DNA of 64,000 nt from Orientallactaga sibirica (Eukaryota > Chordata > Mammalia > Rodentia > Dipodidae). The notes beneath the pieces are model-generated. The model saw only the letters and a program-made list of their open reading frames with translations, ran no database searches and was not told the DNA's origin. The stretch's first letter is position 1; each line of letters begins with the position of its first letter. The stretch spans positions 1,135,001-1,199,000 of the forward strand of contig JAEOAD010001413.1 in assembly GCA_036365145.1 (NCBI GenBank), read 5' to 3'. The translations under genes and the position numbers were made by a program. Positions 19,585 to 29,095 of the stretch are shown one piece after another.

Positions 19585-19740
19585 AATTAGGATAATAATA
19601 CTTTGTACTTCTGCGTGGCCTTTCATCTGTAGCGCTCCCCATGCTTTATAAACATTAATTAATTCTCATAACTCGGCAATGAGGTAGGTAAGTATCGTCA
19701 TCCCCATTTTACAGATGAGAAAGCCAAGATGCAGGGAGGG
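19585..19740 (-). mobile_element. Ancient MIR-type SINE
   Basis: TTTATAAACATTAATTAATT, TGAGGTAGGTAAGTAT and CCCCATTTTACAGATGAG are the 3' core of a mammalian-wide MIR-type element in reverse orientation. Confidence 0.75.
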
Positions 19741-19977
19741 TGGGCGATCAGCTTCCAGTCTCTGGGAGAACCCTCGGCGGTAACCAGCTTCCATGCAGGA
19801 GTGCCAGGCTGAGTCCCCTACTACACAGAGAGAGTCGCAGATGCCACTCAGTGCCCCTTGTAAGCTCTCCAGGGATTAGTGGATCCCTTCCTTTCCTCTC
19901 TCCCCCATTGCATGCCCACACCTGAGCCCCTGGGTGTCGGGGGAGGTCTCAGATGTTCCCTAAATCCAAGGGGGTGA

Positions 19978-20057
19978 GGCTGGGGCTACATAGTGAATTC
20001 CAGGTCAGCCTGGGCTAGAGTGAGACCCTACCTCAAAAAAAAAAAAAAAGAAAAGAA
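19978..20057 (+). mobile_element. B1-type SINE 3' half
   Basis: GGCTACATAGTGAATTCCAG ... GAGACCCTACCTCAAAA; 5'-truncated. Confidence 0.8.
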
Positions 20058-20107
20058 TGAGCTTCCCGTTGTATTAGACAAGTTCAAGTCCTGTAATGTT
20101 GGCCCAT

Positions 20108-20161
<54 letters not shown>

Positions 20162-20214
20162 TTCCTTCCTTCCTTTCTTCCTTCCTTTCTTTCTTCTTTC
20201 CTTTCTTTCTTTAA
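20108..20214. repeat. (TTTC)n/(TTCC)n microsatellite
   Basis: TTTC run changing to TTCC, forming the tail side of the following Dip SINE. Confidence 0.93.
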
Positions 20215-20408
20215 GAGAGTGAGAGAGGGAAAGAGAGAGAGAGAGAGAGAGAGAGAATGGTCATGCCAGGTCCTCCAGCCACTGTAAACGAACTCCAGAT
20301 GCATGTGCCACCTTGTGCCTCTGGTTTACATGGGTCCTGGGGAATCGAACCGGGGTCCTTTGGCTTTGCAGGCAAGCTCCTTAACCTCTAAGCCATCTCT
20401 CCAGCCCC
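20111..20408 (-). mobile_element. Dip-type SINE with target-site duplication
   Basis: TGGCCCATTCT (20100-20110) and TGGCCCATGCT (20409-20419) flank both the (TTTC)n block and the Dip body. This places the microsatellite inside the insertion, so it grew in the SINE tail. Confidence 0.88.
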
Positions 20409-20584
20409 TGGCCCATGCTCTTTTGATCATGCCAACACTGTCACCTAAACTGCAATCGATTCCTAAGCAGTGCCTTTTACTTGATGTCTCCTTATTATAT
20501 CACCCACCTAGTCCAGAAAACAGAGAAAACCAAGGCTACATTTATATCATTAATTAATTTGTTTGTTTGTTTATTTATTTGTTT

Positions 20585-20720
20585 GCAGTACTGAAGATTC
20601 AACCCAGGTCCCTGTACATGCTAGGCAAGTGCTCTACTACTGAGCCACACGTCCTCCAGCCCCTCACGGAGGAAGGATTTTAGGCAAGCACTCTACCACT
20701 GAGCTATATCCCCAGCTCTC
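20585..20720 (-). mobile_element. ID SINE dimer (proto-array)
   Basis: A full antisense ID (GAAGATTCAACCCAGGTCCC with B-box remnant, CATGCTAGGCAAGTGCTC, TGAGCCACACGTCC) is followed by one B-box-less unit (AGCCCCTCACGGAGGAAGGA TTTTAGGCAAGCACTC). Same architecture as the satellite monomers, but only two units. Confidence 0.82.
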
Positions 20721-20721
20721 C

Positions 20722-20842
20722 TTTTACCTTTTATTTTGAGACAAGCTGTTACTAAATTTCCTGGGCTGACCTTGAACTAACCATCCTCCTGCCTCAGCCT
20801 CCCATGTGCTGGGATTACAGGTGCACATCACCACTCCCAGCA
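20722..20842 (-). mobile_element. Old B1-type SINE
   Basis: GAGACAAGCTGTTACTAAAT ... GGGATTACAGGTGCACATCA. Its position next to the ID dimer matches a B1-ID pairing. Confidence 0.68.
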
Positions 20843-21106
20843 ATTTACTTCTCTCTCTCATGTTCTAGGAGACAATTGCGTATCAAAGGGCGGCCACGGT
20901 TCTGCTTTTCTGAGTATTTAAGTGTTTTTAGCAAGAGGCTGGGGAGGGAGTTTGGCCACTTGCAGAACTGGGAGCAGATCTGGTGGCAGGAGTGTTCCTG
21001 TAGCCCTAAGTGGCTCCAAAGCCCCATGGTGGTGAAGAAGGGCTTGGACAGTCACATACACCATTCAGGCTGTTACATATGCACTGGGGAGTTAGTTACC
21101 TATAAA
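20843..21106. other. Repeat-poor non-coding stretch
   Basis: CCTCTCTCTCATGTTCTAG-like acceptor near 20870 but no matching donor; no exon called. Confidence 0.4.
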
Positions 21107-21115
21107 AGCTGCTAT

Positions 21116-21232
21116 AAACCGGGTATGGTGGCACACACCTTTAATCCCAGGCAGAGGTAGAAGGATCACTGTGAGTTTGAGGCAAGTACAGAGAGTTCCA
21201 GGTCAGCTTGGGCTAGAGTGAGACCCTACCTC

Positions 21233-21261
<29 letters not shown>
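21116..21261 (+). mobile_element. B1-type SINE with short target duplication
   Basis: CTGCTATA lies at 21108-21115 and 21262-21269. Body lacks part of the middle (CCCAGGCAGAGG). Confidence 0.87.
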
Positions 21262-21263
<2 letters not shown>

Positions 21264-21269
21264 GCTATA

Positions 21270-22020
21270 GTGAAGGCTGACAATAAAGCTCTCATGGGAT
21301 GATGGGATGGTGGGATGGGGACCTCCTGTTTAGACATCTGAATCCCGAATCACAGGTTGAGTAACTCCTCAAAGTCCAGCTCCTGGCTTAGGGGTTCTGG
21401 GATGTGAACGTGGTCCTTTACTTTCCCCAAGTCTCAAACTACGCTTGATATTGGAGGATCAGCTAAAGAAAACCAAGTTATCAATGCCAGCCTGCCAGCT
21501 CGCAAAGCTGCCCAGCCCCCCACAGTATCATTGTGGGCCCACCATGCTCTGGTGGGAGTTTCAAAAGAGGGAACCAAAGAGATAGGGTTGCAGAACCTGT
21601 CGGACCACATTCCAAGGGTACAGAGTCGGGGAGCCAGTCTGGGATCACAGGACTTCAGTGAGAGCCAGCAGGTGTCCAGGCACTTCCTGCGTATGTCCCA
21701 GGTGGCAACTTAGTAGCCTTTTCCCTCCACTTTTCCCTCTGTACTCAAGAACTGGCATAGGGTCCGGCTGATAACAGGACTTCGAGAAGCAGGAAGCAGG
21801 GACTTAAACTTCTGCTCAGATCCTTGCTTACCTGTTGGCCTCAGGGAAGCTGTTTCACCTTTGTTAACCTGGGATTCAGGATTCTGAGTATAATTGTGTC
21901 TGCCTCAGTGGGTGGTTTGGGAAGATGAAATAGCTAAAGAGACAGAGTTATAAACTGTTTGTTCCTTCACCTGAGTAGTGGGAGAGAGACTGGCCTGTTC
22001 TAAGAGAAGTTATTAGAAGG
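21270..22020. other. Repeat-poor stretch with possible MIR remnant
   Basis: Contains a GATGGGATGG short repeat (21298-21320). The region 21826-21950 (CTCAGGGAAGCTGTTTCACC) weakly resembles a MIR. No exon supported. Confidence 0.4.
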
Positions 22021-22136
22021 GGCAAACTAGGGTGAGTGAGTAGAACGCTGTGAGGTTCTGGGTTTCATCTGCAGTGCCACACATGCCTGTAATCCCGGTA
22101 CTCTAGGTATGTAGGCAGGAAGATCCGAAGTTCAAG

Positions 22137-22368
22137 GCCTGGGGCTGGAGAGATGGCTTAGCAGTTAAGGCGCTTGCCTGCAATGCCTAAGGACCCAGGT
22201 ACGATTCCCCAGTACCCACATAAGCCAGAACCACAAGGAGCTCATGCTTCTGGAGTTCATTTGCAGTGGCTGGAGGCCCTGGTGCACCCATTCTCTCTCC
22301 ATCTGCCTCTTCTTCTCTGTCTCTTAAATAAATGAATAAATAAATAAAATATGTATTTTTTTAAAAAA
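22137..22368 (+). mobile_element. Dip-type SINE nested in a B4
   Basis: Perfect target duplication GAAGTTCAAG at 22127-22136 and 22369-22378. Confidence 0.93.
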
Positions 22369-22426
22369 GAAGTTCAAGTTCATGGATGCAGTGAGTTCAG
22401 GGCCAGCCTGAGCTATAAGAGACCCT

Positions 22427-22497
22427 CTCTCTCTCTCTTTTTTTAATTATTTTTGTTTATTTTTATTTATTTGAGACCAACAGACAGAGAGAGAAAG

Positions 22498-22535
<38 letters not shown>

Positions 22536-22701
22536 GGCACGCCAGGGCCTCCAGCCACTGCAAACGAACTTCAGATGCATGCGTCCCCTTGTGCATCTTA
22601 CGTGGGTGATGGCTTACGTGGGTCCTGGAAAATCGAGCCTCGAACCGGGGTCCTTAGGCTTCACAGGCAAACACTTAATCACTAAGCCATCTCTTCAGCC
22701 C
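22427..22701 (-). mobile_element. Dip-type SINE nested in a B4
   Basis: Target duplication AAGAGACCCT at 22417-22426 and 22702-22711. (GA)n at 22500-22530; 'GAATCAAGCCTC'-like subfamily (AATCGAGCCTCGAACC). Confidence 0.92.
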
Positions 22702-22924
22702 AAGAGACCCTGTCTCAAAATGAACAAAAAATAAGGAAGCAACTAAAGGATGGTGACCAGGCCTGCTCGGGGAAGGGAGTGACCACTTTTCTAAGGGCTT
22801 GGTGAAGATGAACACTCATCTCCCTCCCTCCCTTCTGGTGTGCAGGGAGGAGATCAGACATGTTCTTCTCACACTGTGACAAGGGATTTCCTCACTAACC
22901 CTCAGAAAGCATGGGGTGGACAAG

Positions 22925-23012
22925 CGTGGCAGTGCATGCCTTTGGGCTCAGCCCTTGGGAGGCTGAGGCAGGAGGATTGAGAGCGATCCTGGCCTGGCCT
23001 ACACAGGGAGAC

Positions 23013-23050
<38 letters not shown>
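22925..23050 (+). mobile_element. Old B1-type SINE ending in (TAA)n
   Basis: AAGCGTGGCAGTGCATGCC ... CCTGGCCTACACAGGGAG, then about twelve AAT/TAA units at 23012-23049. Confidence 0.75.
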
Positions 23051-23114
23051 GCAACAACAACAATAAATATTGAGTTGAACACCTCTTTTTTTTCCTTTTA
23101 AAAATCCCCTTTTA

Positions 23115-23270
23115 AGCCGGGCATGGTGGCACACACCTTTAATCCCAGCACTCGGGAGGCAGAGGTAGGAGGATCACTGTGAATTTGAGGCCACCCTGAG
23201 ACTACATAGTGAATTCCAGGTCAGCCTGGACCAGAGTGAGACCCTACCTCGGAAACCCCCCCCCAAAAAA
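23115..23270 (+). mobile_element. B1-type SINE
   Basis: AGCCGGGCATGGTGGCACAC ... CTACCTCGGAAACC, C9 run and A tail. ATCCCCTTTT / ATCCCTTTTT flank it (about 23103 and 23271). Confidence 0.9.
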
Positions 23271-23275
23271 AAATC

Positions 23276-23464
23276 CCTTTTTATTTATTTATTTGAGAGT
23301 CAGATAGAGAATGGGTGCCTCATGGCCTCTAGTCACTACAACAAACAAACTCCAGATGCATGTGGCACTTTGTGCATCTGGCTTTACATGGGTATTGGGG
23401 AATAAAACCCGAGTTGTTAGGCTTTGCAGGCAAGTGCCTTAACCACTGAGCCATCTCTCCAGCC
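23276..23464 (-). mobile_element. Dip-type SINE
   Basis: Short GA segment, ACTCCAGATGCATGTGGCAC, head ending CATCTCTCCAGCCC. Confidence 0.86.
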
Positions 23465-23710
23465 CGTACTTCTTTTTCCCTCTCTAGTCCTTTTCTATCT
23501 TTGCAGGACGGAGACCTGGCCGGAGCATTATGGGTAGTCTGTGACATGTATGACTTGAAGCAGTCTGTGTCTTCTCAGGAGTGACAGGTAGGAAGCAGAC
23601 CCTGCTAGGGCTGGAAATAGGCTCTTGCTGGTTGGCAACAACACAGAGGTGAACGGCAGCCTCCTTGTCCACCTCAGCTGCAAAGAGATGACTCTCAAAA
23701 CAGGCCTGGA

Positions 23711-23945
23711 GGGCTGGGGAAATGGCTTAGCGGTTAAGGCATTTGCCTGCAAAGCCAAAGGACCTTGGTTCAATGTCCCAGAACCCACGTAAGCCAGAGG
23801 AACAAGGGGTGCATGTGTCTGGAGTTCGTTTGCAGTGGCTGGAGGCCCTGGCATGCCCATTCTCTCTTTCTCTCTATCTGCCTCTTCCTCCCTCTCTCTC
23901 TTTCTCTCAAATAAATAAATAAATAAAATATTGAAAAAAAAAAAA
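23711..23945 (+). mobile_element. Dip-type SINE with target-site duplication
   Basis: Perfect 14-bp duplication AAAACAGGCCTGGA at 23697-23710 and 23946-23959; complete element with AAATAAATAAATAAAATA tail. Confidence 0.94.
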
Positions 23946-23959
23946 AAAACAGGCCTGGA

Positions 23960-24564
23960 TGGCTGAAGCAATGCTCCCTTTGACTCACCTGTCTGCACAC
24001 CTCACTTGCTGGAGCTGATGCCTGGAAGGTTCCTCAGCTTCAGTGGGTGTTGAGGGTGTTGCTCTGAGTTCCTGGAAATCAGGCAGACTGTTCAAGGTGC
24101 TGGAGCAAAGTCATGACTCATTCTAGTGAGGCCTAAGCCATCACACTCTTCCGAACTAACGAAGACCGCCTAGCCCACCTTCTGCGCCCACCGATGATGT
24201 GTGTTGGCATAGACACAAGGCCACCTGGTGGGGCTTTTTTTTTTTTTTTTTTTGCCTGGGTGGGGGGTTGTGGTGGTATTGGGCATTGTGCTCTGGGTCT
24301 TGTGAGCACTAGCCAAGCATTCTGCTACTGAGCGCCCTCCTCACCCCTGGCTGGGACGTCTTGAGGAAGTCTTCGACGCTCCGTCCATAGAATATAACGG
24401 AGGCTTGGGATCTTTCGGGAATCTGTTGGGTAAGGTAAAGCCAGAATCCCATGAGTACCTGCTCTCTGAAACCCTTGGTGAGTTACGTGGGGTGCTGGCC
24501 GAGTTCATTTCCACTGGGAAAGTGATCAGGTCCCATATTGGGGTTCTGGGTGCTTTTATGCTAC
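23960..24564. other. Mostly unique stretch with degenerate ID
   Basis: Poly(T) at about 24235-24253. 24284-24350 looks like a degenerate antisense ID (GAGCACTAGCCAAGCATTC, CTACTGAGCGCCC). 24360-24564 is unique, with no exon supported. Confidence 0.45.
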
Positions 24565-24575
24565 CTTTTCTAGAT

Positions 24576-24766
24576 TTTTTTTTTGTTTGTTTTTTGTTTT
24601 TTTGTTTTTGTTTTTGTTTTTGTTTTTTTTGAGGTACGGTCTCACTCTGGCCCAGGCTGACCTGAAATTAACTATGTAGTCTCAGGGTGGCCTTGAACTC
24701 ACAGCGATCCTCCTACCTCTGCCTCCCGAGTGCTGGGATTAAAGGCGTGCGCCACCACGCCCGGCT
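24576..24766 (-). mobile_element. B1-type SINE with target-site duplication
   Basis: CTTTTCTAGAT at 24565-24575 and 24767-24777; (GTTTTT)n tail; B1 sequence very close to the consensus of this window, so probably young. Confidence 0.93.
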
Positions 24767-24807
24767 CTTTTCTAGATCTTAAATCTTTTCTGTGAGACTT
24801 CTATTCT

Positions 24808-24999
24808 TTTTTTAAATTTTATTTTAGAGAGAGTGAGAGGGAGAGAGAGAAGCTGGGCATGGTGGTGCATGCCTCTAATCCCAGCACTTGGGAGGCAGAG
24901 GTAGGAGGATCGCCGTAAGTTCAAGGCCACCCTGAGACTACATAGTGAATTCCAGGTCAGCCTGGGCTAGAGTGAGACTCTAACCTTGAAAAAAACCAC

Positions 25000-25034
<35 letters not shown>

Positions 25035-25178
25035 GAATGGGCATGCCAGGGGTCCAGCCACTGCAAACTAACTCCAGATGCACCTTGTGCATCTGGCTTA
25101 TGTGGGTCCTGGGGATATTGAGCCTGGGTCCTTAGGCTTCTCAGGCAAGCGCCTTAACTGCTAAGCCATCTCTTCAGC
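24808..25178 (-). mobile_element. Dip-type SINE split by a B1
   Basis: GA-rich tail side 24820-24852 and remainder 24997-25178 ending CATCTCTTCAGCC. Confidence 0.85.
24853..24996 (+). mobile_element. B1-type SINE nested in a Dip
   Basis: GCTGGGCATGGTGGTGCATG ... GAGACTCTAACCTTG; inserted into the (GA)n part. Confidence 0.9.
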
Positions 25179-25189
25179 CTGCTGATTTG

Positions 25190-25375
25190 TTTTTCAGACA
25201 GGGTCTCATATGGGATGGATTACCTTGAACTTCTGATCCTCTTGCCTCTACTTCCCACATGCTGAGATCGCAAGCATGTGCCACCATACCTGGTTAATGC
25301 AGTGTTGGGAATCAGACCTGGGGCTTCATGCATGCTGGTCAAGTGCTCTACCCACTGAACTGCAGCCACATTTTA
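25190..25375 (-). mobile_element. B4-type SINE (B1-ID fusion)
   Basis: CAGACAGGGTCTCATATGGG (B1 moiety) followed by GGGAATCAGACCTGGGGC and CATGCTGGTCAAGTGCTC (ID moiety). Confidence 0.72.
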
Positions 25376-25524
25376 CTTCTAGAGTCCTTTGGGGGTGCTT
25401 TGTCAATGTCATTGAAATTATTTAAAGACCTAGGAGAATCACCAGGGAATCTATGAATGTGCACAGGCCACTACAGTAAGCTTGGGGCACTATCTTTGAA
25501 AGAGAATTTCAAGAAAAAAACCAA

Positions 25525-25680
25525 CATCTTTCTGGGCATGGAAGTGTACACCTCTAATCCCAGCACTCAGGAAGCTGAGGCAGGAAGATGACAAGTTCAA
25601 GGCCAGTCTGAATTTTATAGTGAGACTCTCTTTTTCTCTCTCTCTCTCTCTCACACACACACATATACAAACACACACCA
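25525..25680 (+). mobile_element. Old B1-type SINE followed by (CT)n(CA)n
   Basis: GGGCATGGAAGTGTACACCT ... TTATAGTGAGACTC; CT and CA repeats at 25630-25678. Confidence 0.75.
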
Positions 25681-25702
25681 AACAACAACAAAAATTAACA
25701 TG

Positions 25703-25905
25703 ATAGGGGTGGGGTGTAGTTCAAATGGTAGAATGTGAGCATGAAGCTGTGTTCCATTCCTAGCACCAAACAAACCAGGCATAGTGGTGCATACATATAA
25801 TTCGAGCATTCAGGAAGTAGAGGCAGGTAGATCAGAAATTCCAGGGCATCCTCCATGCCAATCTGGGCTACATTAGACCCTGTCTCAAAAAAAAAAAAAA
25901 AAAAA
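25703..25905 (+). mobile_element. B4-type SINE
   Basis: ID moiety (GTGTAGTTCAAATGGTAGAA, GTTCCATTCCTAGC) then B1 moiety (CATAGTGGTGCATACATATA ... GACCCTGTCTCAAA). Confidence 0.77.
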
Positions 25906-25911
25906 AAGGCG

Positions 25912-26122
25912 GGGGCAGCTAGAGAGATGGTTCAGCATTTAAGGCACTTGCCTGCAAAGCCTAATGACCCAGGTTTGATTCTCCAGTATCCATGTATAGC
26001 CAGATGCACAAAGTGGTGCCTGCATCTGGAGTTTGTTTGCAGCGGCTTGAGACCCTGGCATGCCCACTCTCTCTCTGTCTTTCTGTCACTCTCAAATAAA
26101 TAAATAAATAAATAAACAACAA
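25912..26122 (+). mobile_element. Dip-type SINE
   Basis: GCAGCTAGAGAGATGGTTCA head; AAATAAATAAATAAATAAA tail. Confidence 0.87.
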
Positions 26123-26138
26123 CAAGAAATCCCCAATC

Positions 26139-26345
26139 AGGGCTGGAGAGATGGCTTAAAATTAAGACACTTGCCTACAAAGCCTAAGGACCCAGGTTTG
26201 ATTCCCCAGTACCCACGTAAGCCATATGCACAAGGTGGCACATGCATCTGGAGTTCTTTTGCAGTAGCTAGAGGCCCTGGTGTGCCCATTCTTTCTCTCT
26301 CTCCCTCTCTTTCTCTCAAACAAATAAAATATAATAAAATGAAAT
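26139..26345 (+). mobile_element. Dip-type SINE
   Basis: CAGGGCTGGAGAGATGGCTT, lacks GCGGTTAA but keeps the body; AAACAAATAAAATA tail. Confidence 0.88.
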
Positions 26346-26494
26346 TAGCTGGGCATGGTGACACATGCCTTTAATCCTAGCACTCGAGAGTCAGAGATAG
26401 GAGGATCACCATGAGTTCAAGACCAGCCTGAGACTATATAGTAAATTACAGGTCAGTGTGGATGGTAGAGCAAAACCCAACCTCAAAAAAAAAA
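26346..26494 (+). mobile_element. B1-type SINE
   Basis: TAGCTGGGCATGGTGACACA ... AACCTCAAAAAAA. Confidence 0.87.
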
Positions 26495-26496
26495 AT

Positions 26497-26548
26497 CACC
26501 CATTATTGAGATGTAATTTATATAATATAAAATATACCATTTCTGAAT
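26497..26548 (-). mobile_element. Ancient L1 fragment (tentative)
   Basis: CCCATTATTGAGATGTAATT TATATAATATAAAATATACC resembles the TTGAGATATAATTCACATACC segment of old mammalian L1 in antisense. Very short. Confidence 0.45.
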
Positions 26549-26579
26549 TTTATGTGCATGTGTGAATGTATGTGCGACA

Positions 26580-26915
26580 GATGGAACCCAATACCTCCTG
26601 CCATGCAGCTGTTCTCCCAGTGAGCTGTACTTGTAAAACCCTTCATTGGGGGATTCCAGGCAGGAGCTCTGCCACTGAGCCATGCCCCAGCCCCTCACTG
26701 GGGGATTCTAGGCAGGTGCTCTTCCACTGAGCCACGCCCCCAGCCCCTCACTGGGGGATTCTAGGCAGGAGCTCTCCCACTGAGCCACGCCCCCAGCCCC
26801 TCACTGGGGGATTCTAGGCAGGAGCTCTCCCACTGAGCCACGCCCCCAGCCCCTCACTGGGGGATTCTAGGCAGGAGCTCTAGCACTGAGCCCCGCCCCC
26901 AGCCCCTCATTGGTG
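26580..26915 (-). repeat. ID-derived 53-bp tandem array D (5 units) with degenerate ID edge
   Basis: Five reverse-strand units (26641-26915). The left flank 26580-26630 (GGAACCCAATACCTCCTGCC, TCTCCCAGTGAGCTG) is a degenerate ID body, so the array again sits at the head side of an ID. This is the most regular of the arrays. Confidence 0.88.
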
Positions 26916-27440
26916 AGAATAAGGTGTGCTGAACTTGTCGGTTGACTTGGGCTGGGTCTTGTTTCTTTAGCACATGGTTCATGGTCAAGAAGCCCTTGTG
27001 GAAGGATGAATGCTGTGGCTTGTCGGCTTCCCCTTCCCTGTTGATTGTGCATTGTTAATGGCATACATAATTGTCTATTTTGAGCTTGATCATCCAGTTG
27101 TTTCCATAGATACCTGATCATAATGACTAATTAAACAAAAAGGTTTTCTATTTTATTATCTCTCCAGCATAAAAAAAAAAAGTCCCACCTTTTATTCAGA
27201 TCAAATGTTGTTCTTTTTTGGAAATGCTAATCATCTTTTGTCGTTTGAAGAAAGATCACACAAAGAGAAATTGGGCTTCTTTAGAATCTAGTTTTCACTG
27301 TTTATTTCCAAGGATGATAATATGTTAGTTTTCTACTTTTACCATTTCTGAAATTCTGCCCGCCCCCCCACGGGTCAAACTGGCCCAGTGAGTCTCAGGG
27401 AAGGGTGAAAAGAGCATAGTGTGGTGATGAGTCAAAGGAG
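26916..27440. promoter_or_regulatory. Conserved-element candidate, AT-rich unique block
   Basis: Repeat-free; rich in homeodomain-core and related words (GCATTGTTAATGG, CATAATTGTC, TGACTAATTAAAC, GCTAATCATC). Composition resembles vertebrate conserved enhancers, but no direct evidence of conservation is available. Confidence 0.27.
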
Positions 27441-27575
27441 TATCTGGGTCTGGTGACACAAGTCTGTTTCCCCATCTACTTGGGAGTCTGAGGCAGGTGG
27501 ATTGCAAGGTAGAGGCCTGCCTAGGCTACAAAGTGAGTTCAAGTTTCGTGTCTGTAGCTTTTCAAGACCCTGTCT
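27441..27575 (+). mobile_element. Old B1-type SINE
   Basis: GGTCTGGTGACACAAGTCTG ... AGACCCTGTCTTGG. Confidence 0.68.
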
Positions 27576-28015
27576 TGGACTGGAGCGATAGCTCAGAAGT
27601 TAAAGGCACTACCTTGCAAAGCATGGATGGCCCAGGTTGGATTCCTCAGTATCCATGTAAAGTCAGCTGCACAAAGTGGTGCATGCATCTATCTGGATTT
27701 TGTTTGCAGTGGCAAGAGGCCCTGGCATACCCATATTCTTTTTTTTTTTTAATTATTATTTTTTATCGACAACTTTTATATTTACATACAAAAAAACCCA
27801 CCTGATATTTCCCTCCTCTCCCCCCATACCCCTTTAGAACTCAAGTCTCCATCATATCCCCTCCCTTTCTCCATTAGTCTCTCTTTTAATTTGATGTCAT
27901 CATCTTTTTCTTCTATTTTGAGGGTCTTGCGGAGGTATTGCTAGGATGGGATACCCATATTCTTTCTCTCTCTCTTTCTCTCATATGTGTGTGTGTCTCA
28001 AATAAATAAATAAAT
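27576..28015 (+). mobile_element. Dip-type SINE interrupted by an L1 3' end
   Basis: GACTGGAGCGATAGCTCAGA head through CCCTGGCATACCC (27576-27741) and CT-rich/AAATAAATAAATA end (27951-28015). Confidence 0.88.
27742..27950 (-). mobile_element. 5'-truncated L1 3' end inserted in a Dip SINE
   Basis: Poly(T), then antisense GATGTCATCATC/CTTTTAATTTGATG words shared with the L1-like 3' ends at 33.9 and 40.1 kb. Perfect 15-bp target duplication ATACCCATATTCTTT at 27727-27741 and 27951-27965. About 200 bp of 3' UTR only, so inactive. Confidence 0.87.
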
Positions 28016-28226
28016 ACTTTAAAATTTTTAAATTTATTTACAAGTAGAGAGACAGAGAGTGATAGGGAGACAATGGATGCACCAGGGCCTCCAGCCACTG
28101 CGAAAGAACTCCAGATGCATACTCCACTTTGGGCATCTGGCTTTATGTGGGCACTGGGGAATCAAACCCAGGCTGTCAGACCTTGCAAGCAAGTGCCATT
28201 AACTACTGAGCCACCCTTCCAGCCCC
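28016..28226 (-). mobile_element. Dip-type SINE
   Basis: AATTTATTTACAAGTAGAG tail, head ending CACCCTTCCAGCCCC. Tail-to-tail with the preceding Dip. Confidence 0.86.
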
Positions 28227-28229
28227 ATA

Positions 28230-28389
28230 TATGATTTTTTAAAATTTTATTTTATGAGGTTGGGTCTCACTCTAGTCCAGGCTGACCTGGAATTCACTAT
28301 GTAGTCTCAGGGTAGTCTGGACTTCATGGCGATCCTCCTACTTCTGCCTCCCAAGTGCTGGGGTTAAAAGCTTGCACCACCACATCTGG

Positions 28390-28390
<1 letters not shown>
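28230..28390 (-). mobile_element. B1-type SINE
   Basis: TGAGGTTGGGTCTCACTCTA ... CACCACCACATCTGG. Confidence 0.86.

Positions 28391-28431
<41 letters not shown>
28391..28431. repeat. (TG)n microsatellite
   Basis: About twenty TG units between two B1 copies. Confidence 0.95.
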
Positions 28432-28433
<2 letters not shown>

Positions 28434-28436
28434 TCC

Positions 28437-28532
28437 CCCTTTGGTTTTTTTGAGGAAGGGTCTTGCTCTAGCCCAGGGTGACCTTGCCTCTCGAGTGCTG
28501 GGATTAAAAGTGTATACCACCACGCCCAACCC
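28437..28532 (-). mobile_element. B1-type SINE, internally deleted
   Basis: GAGGAAGGGTCTTGCTCTAG, then directly TTGCCTCTCGAGTGCTGGG; about 50 bp missing. It ends 5 bp before the start of the large duplication. Confidence 0.82.
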
Positions 28533-28561
28533 AATATGTATATTTTAAAACTCTGTCTTAA

Positions 28562-28735
28562 TCTGGGTGTGGGGGCACATGCCTTTAGTTCCAGCACTTG
28601 GGAGGCCAAGGTAGTAGGACTGCCATGAGTTTGAGGCCACCCTGAGAATACAGAGTGAATTCCAGGTCAGCCTAGGCTAGAGAGAGAGAGACATTACCTC
28701 AAAAAACCAAAAAAATAAAAATAAAAATAAAAACC
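28562..28735 (+). mobile_element. B1-type SINE (dup copy 1)
   Basis: ATCTGGGTGTGGGGGCACAT ... ACATTACCTCAAAAAAC; tail has AAAAATAAAAATAAAAA where copy 2 has a pure A run. Confidence 0.88.
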
Positions 28736-28740
28736 TAAGA

Positions 28741-28927
28741 ATAGCCTAGAAAGATGGCTTAGTGGTTTGCTTGTCAAGCCTAAAGACCCAGGTTCGATTC
28801 CGCAGTACCCATATAAGCCAGATGCACAATGTGGTTCATACTTCTCGAGTTCATTTGCAGTGGGTGGAGGCCCTGGAGTGTCCATTCTTTCTCTGTCTCT
28901 CAAATAAATAAAATATTATTTTAAAAA
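28741..28927 (+). mobile_element. Dip-type SINE (dup copy 1)
   Basis: AATAGCCTAGAAAGATGGCT head with a deletion after GTGGTTTGC; AAATAAATAAAATATT tail. Copy 2 of this element has lost about 75 bp of body. Confidence 0.86.
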
Positions 28928-28937
28928 AGAAAAATAC

Positions 28938-29065
28938 AGCACTTGGAGGCAGAGGTAGGAGGATTGCCAAGAGTTTGAGGCCACCCTGATACTACAAAGT
29001 AAAATCCAGGTCAGCCTGGGCTAGAGTGAGACCATACTTGGAAAACAAAAATAAATAAATACAAA
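28938..29065 (+). mobile_element. B1-type SINE, 5'-truncated (dup copy 1)
   Basis: AGCACTTGGAGGCAGAGGTA ... GACCATACTTGGAAAAC. Confidence 0.84.
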
Positions 29066-29095
29066 AGCTCTGTCTTAAAAAGTAAAAATAGATTT

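Larger units (their letters stand above)
22025..22735 (+). mobile_element. B4-type SINE split by two Dip SINEs
   Basis: ID moiety (GTAGAACGCTGTGAGGTTC, GGGTTTCATCTGC), B1 moiety (CCTGTAATCCCGG) and end (GACCCTGTCTCAAAATG), interrupted at two places by Dip elements of opposite orientation. Confidence 0.75.

Noticed and set aside
26171..26374. Recurrent peptide family (MPAKPKDPGLIPQ...) suggesting a gene family
   Set aside because: The same peptide is read from the head of every plus-oriented Dip SINE (and from antisense copies); it is a translation shadow of the repeat.
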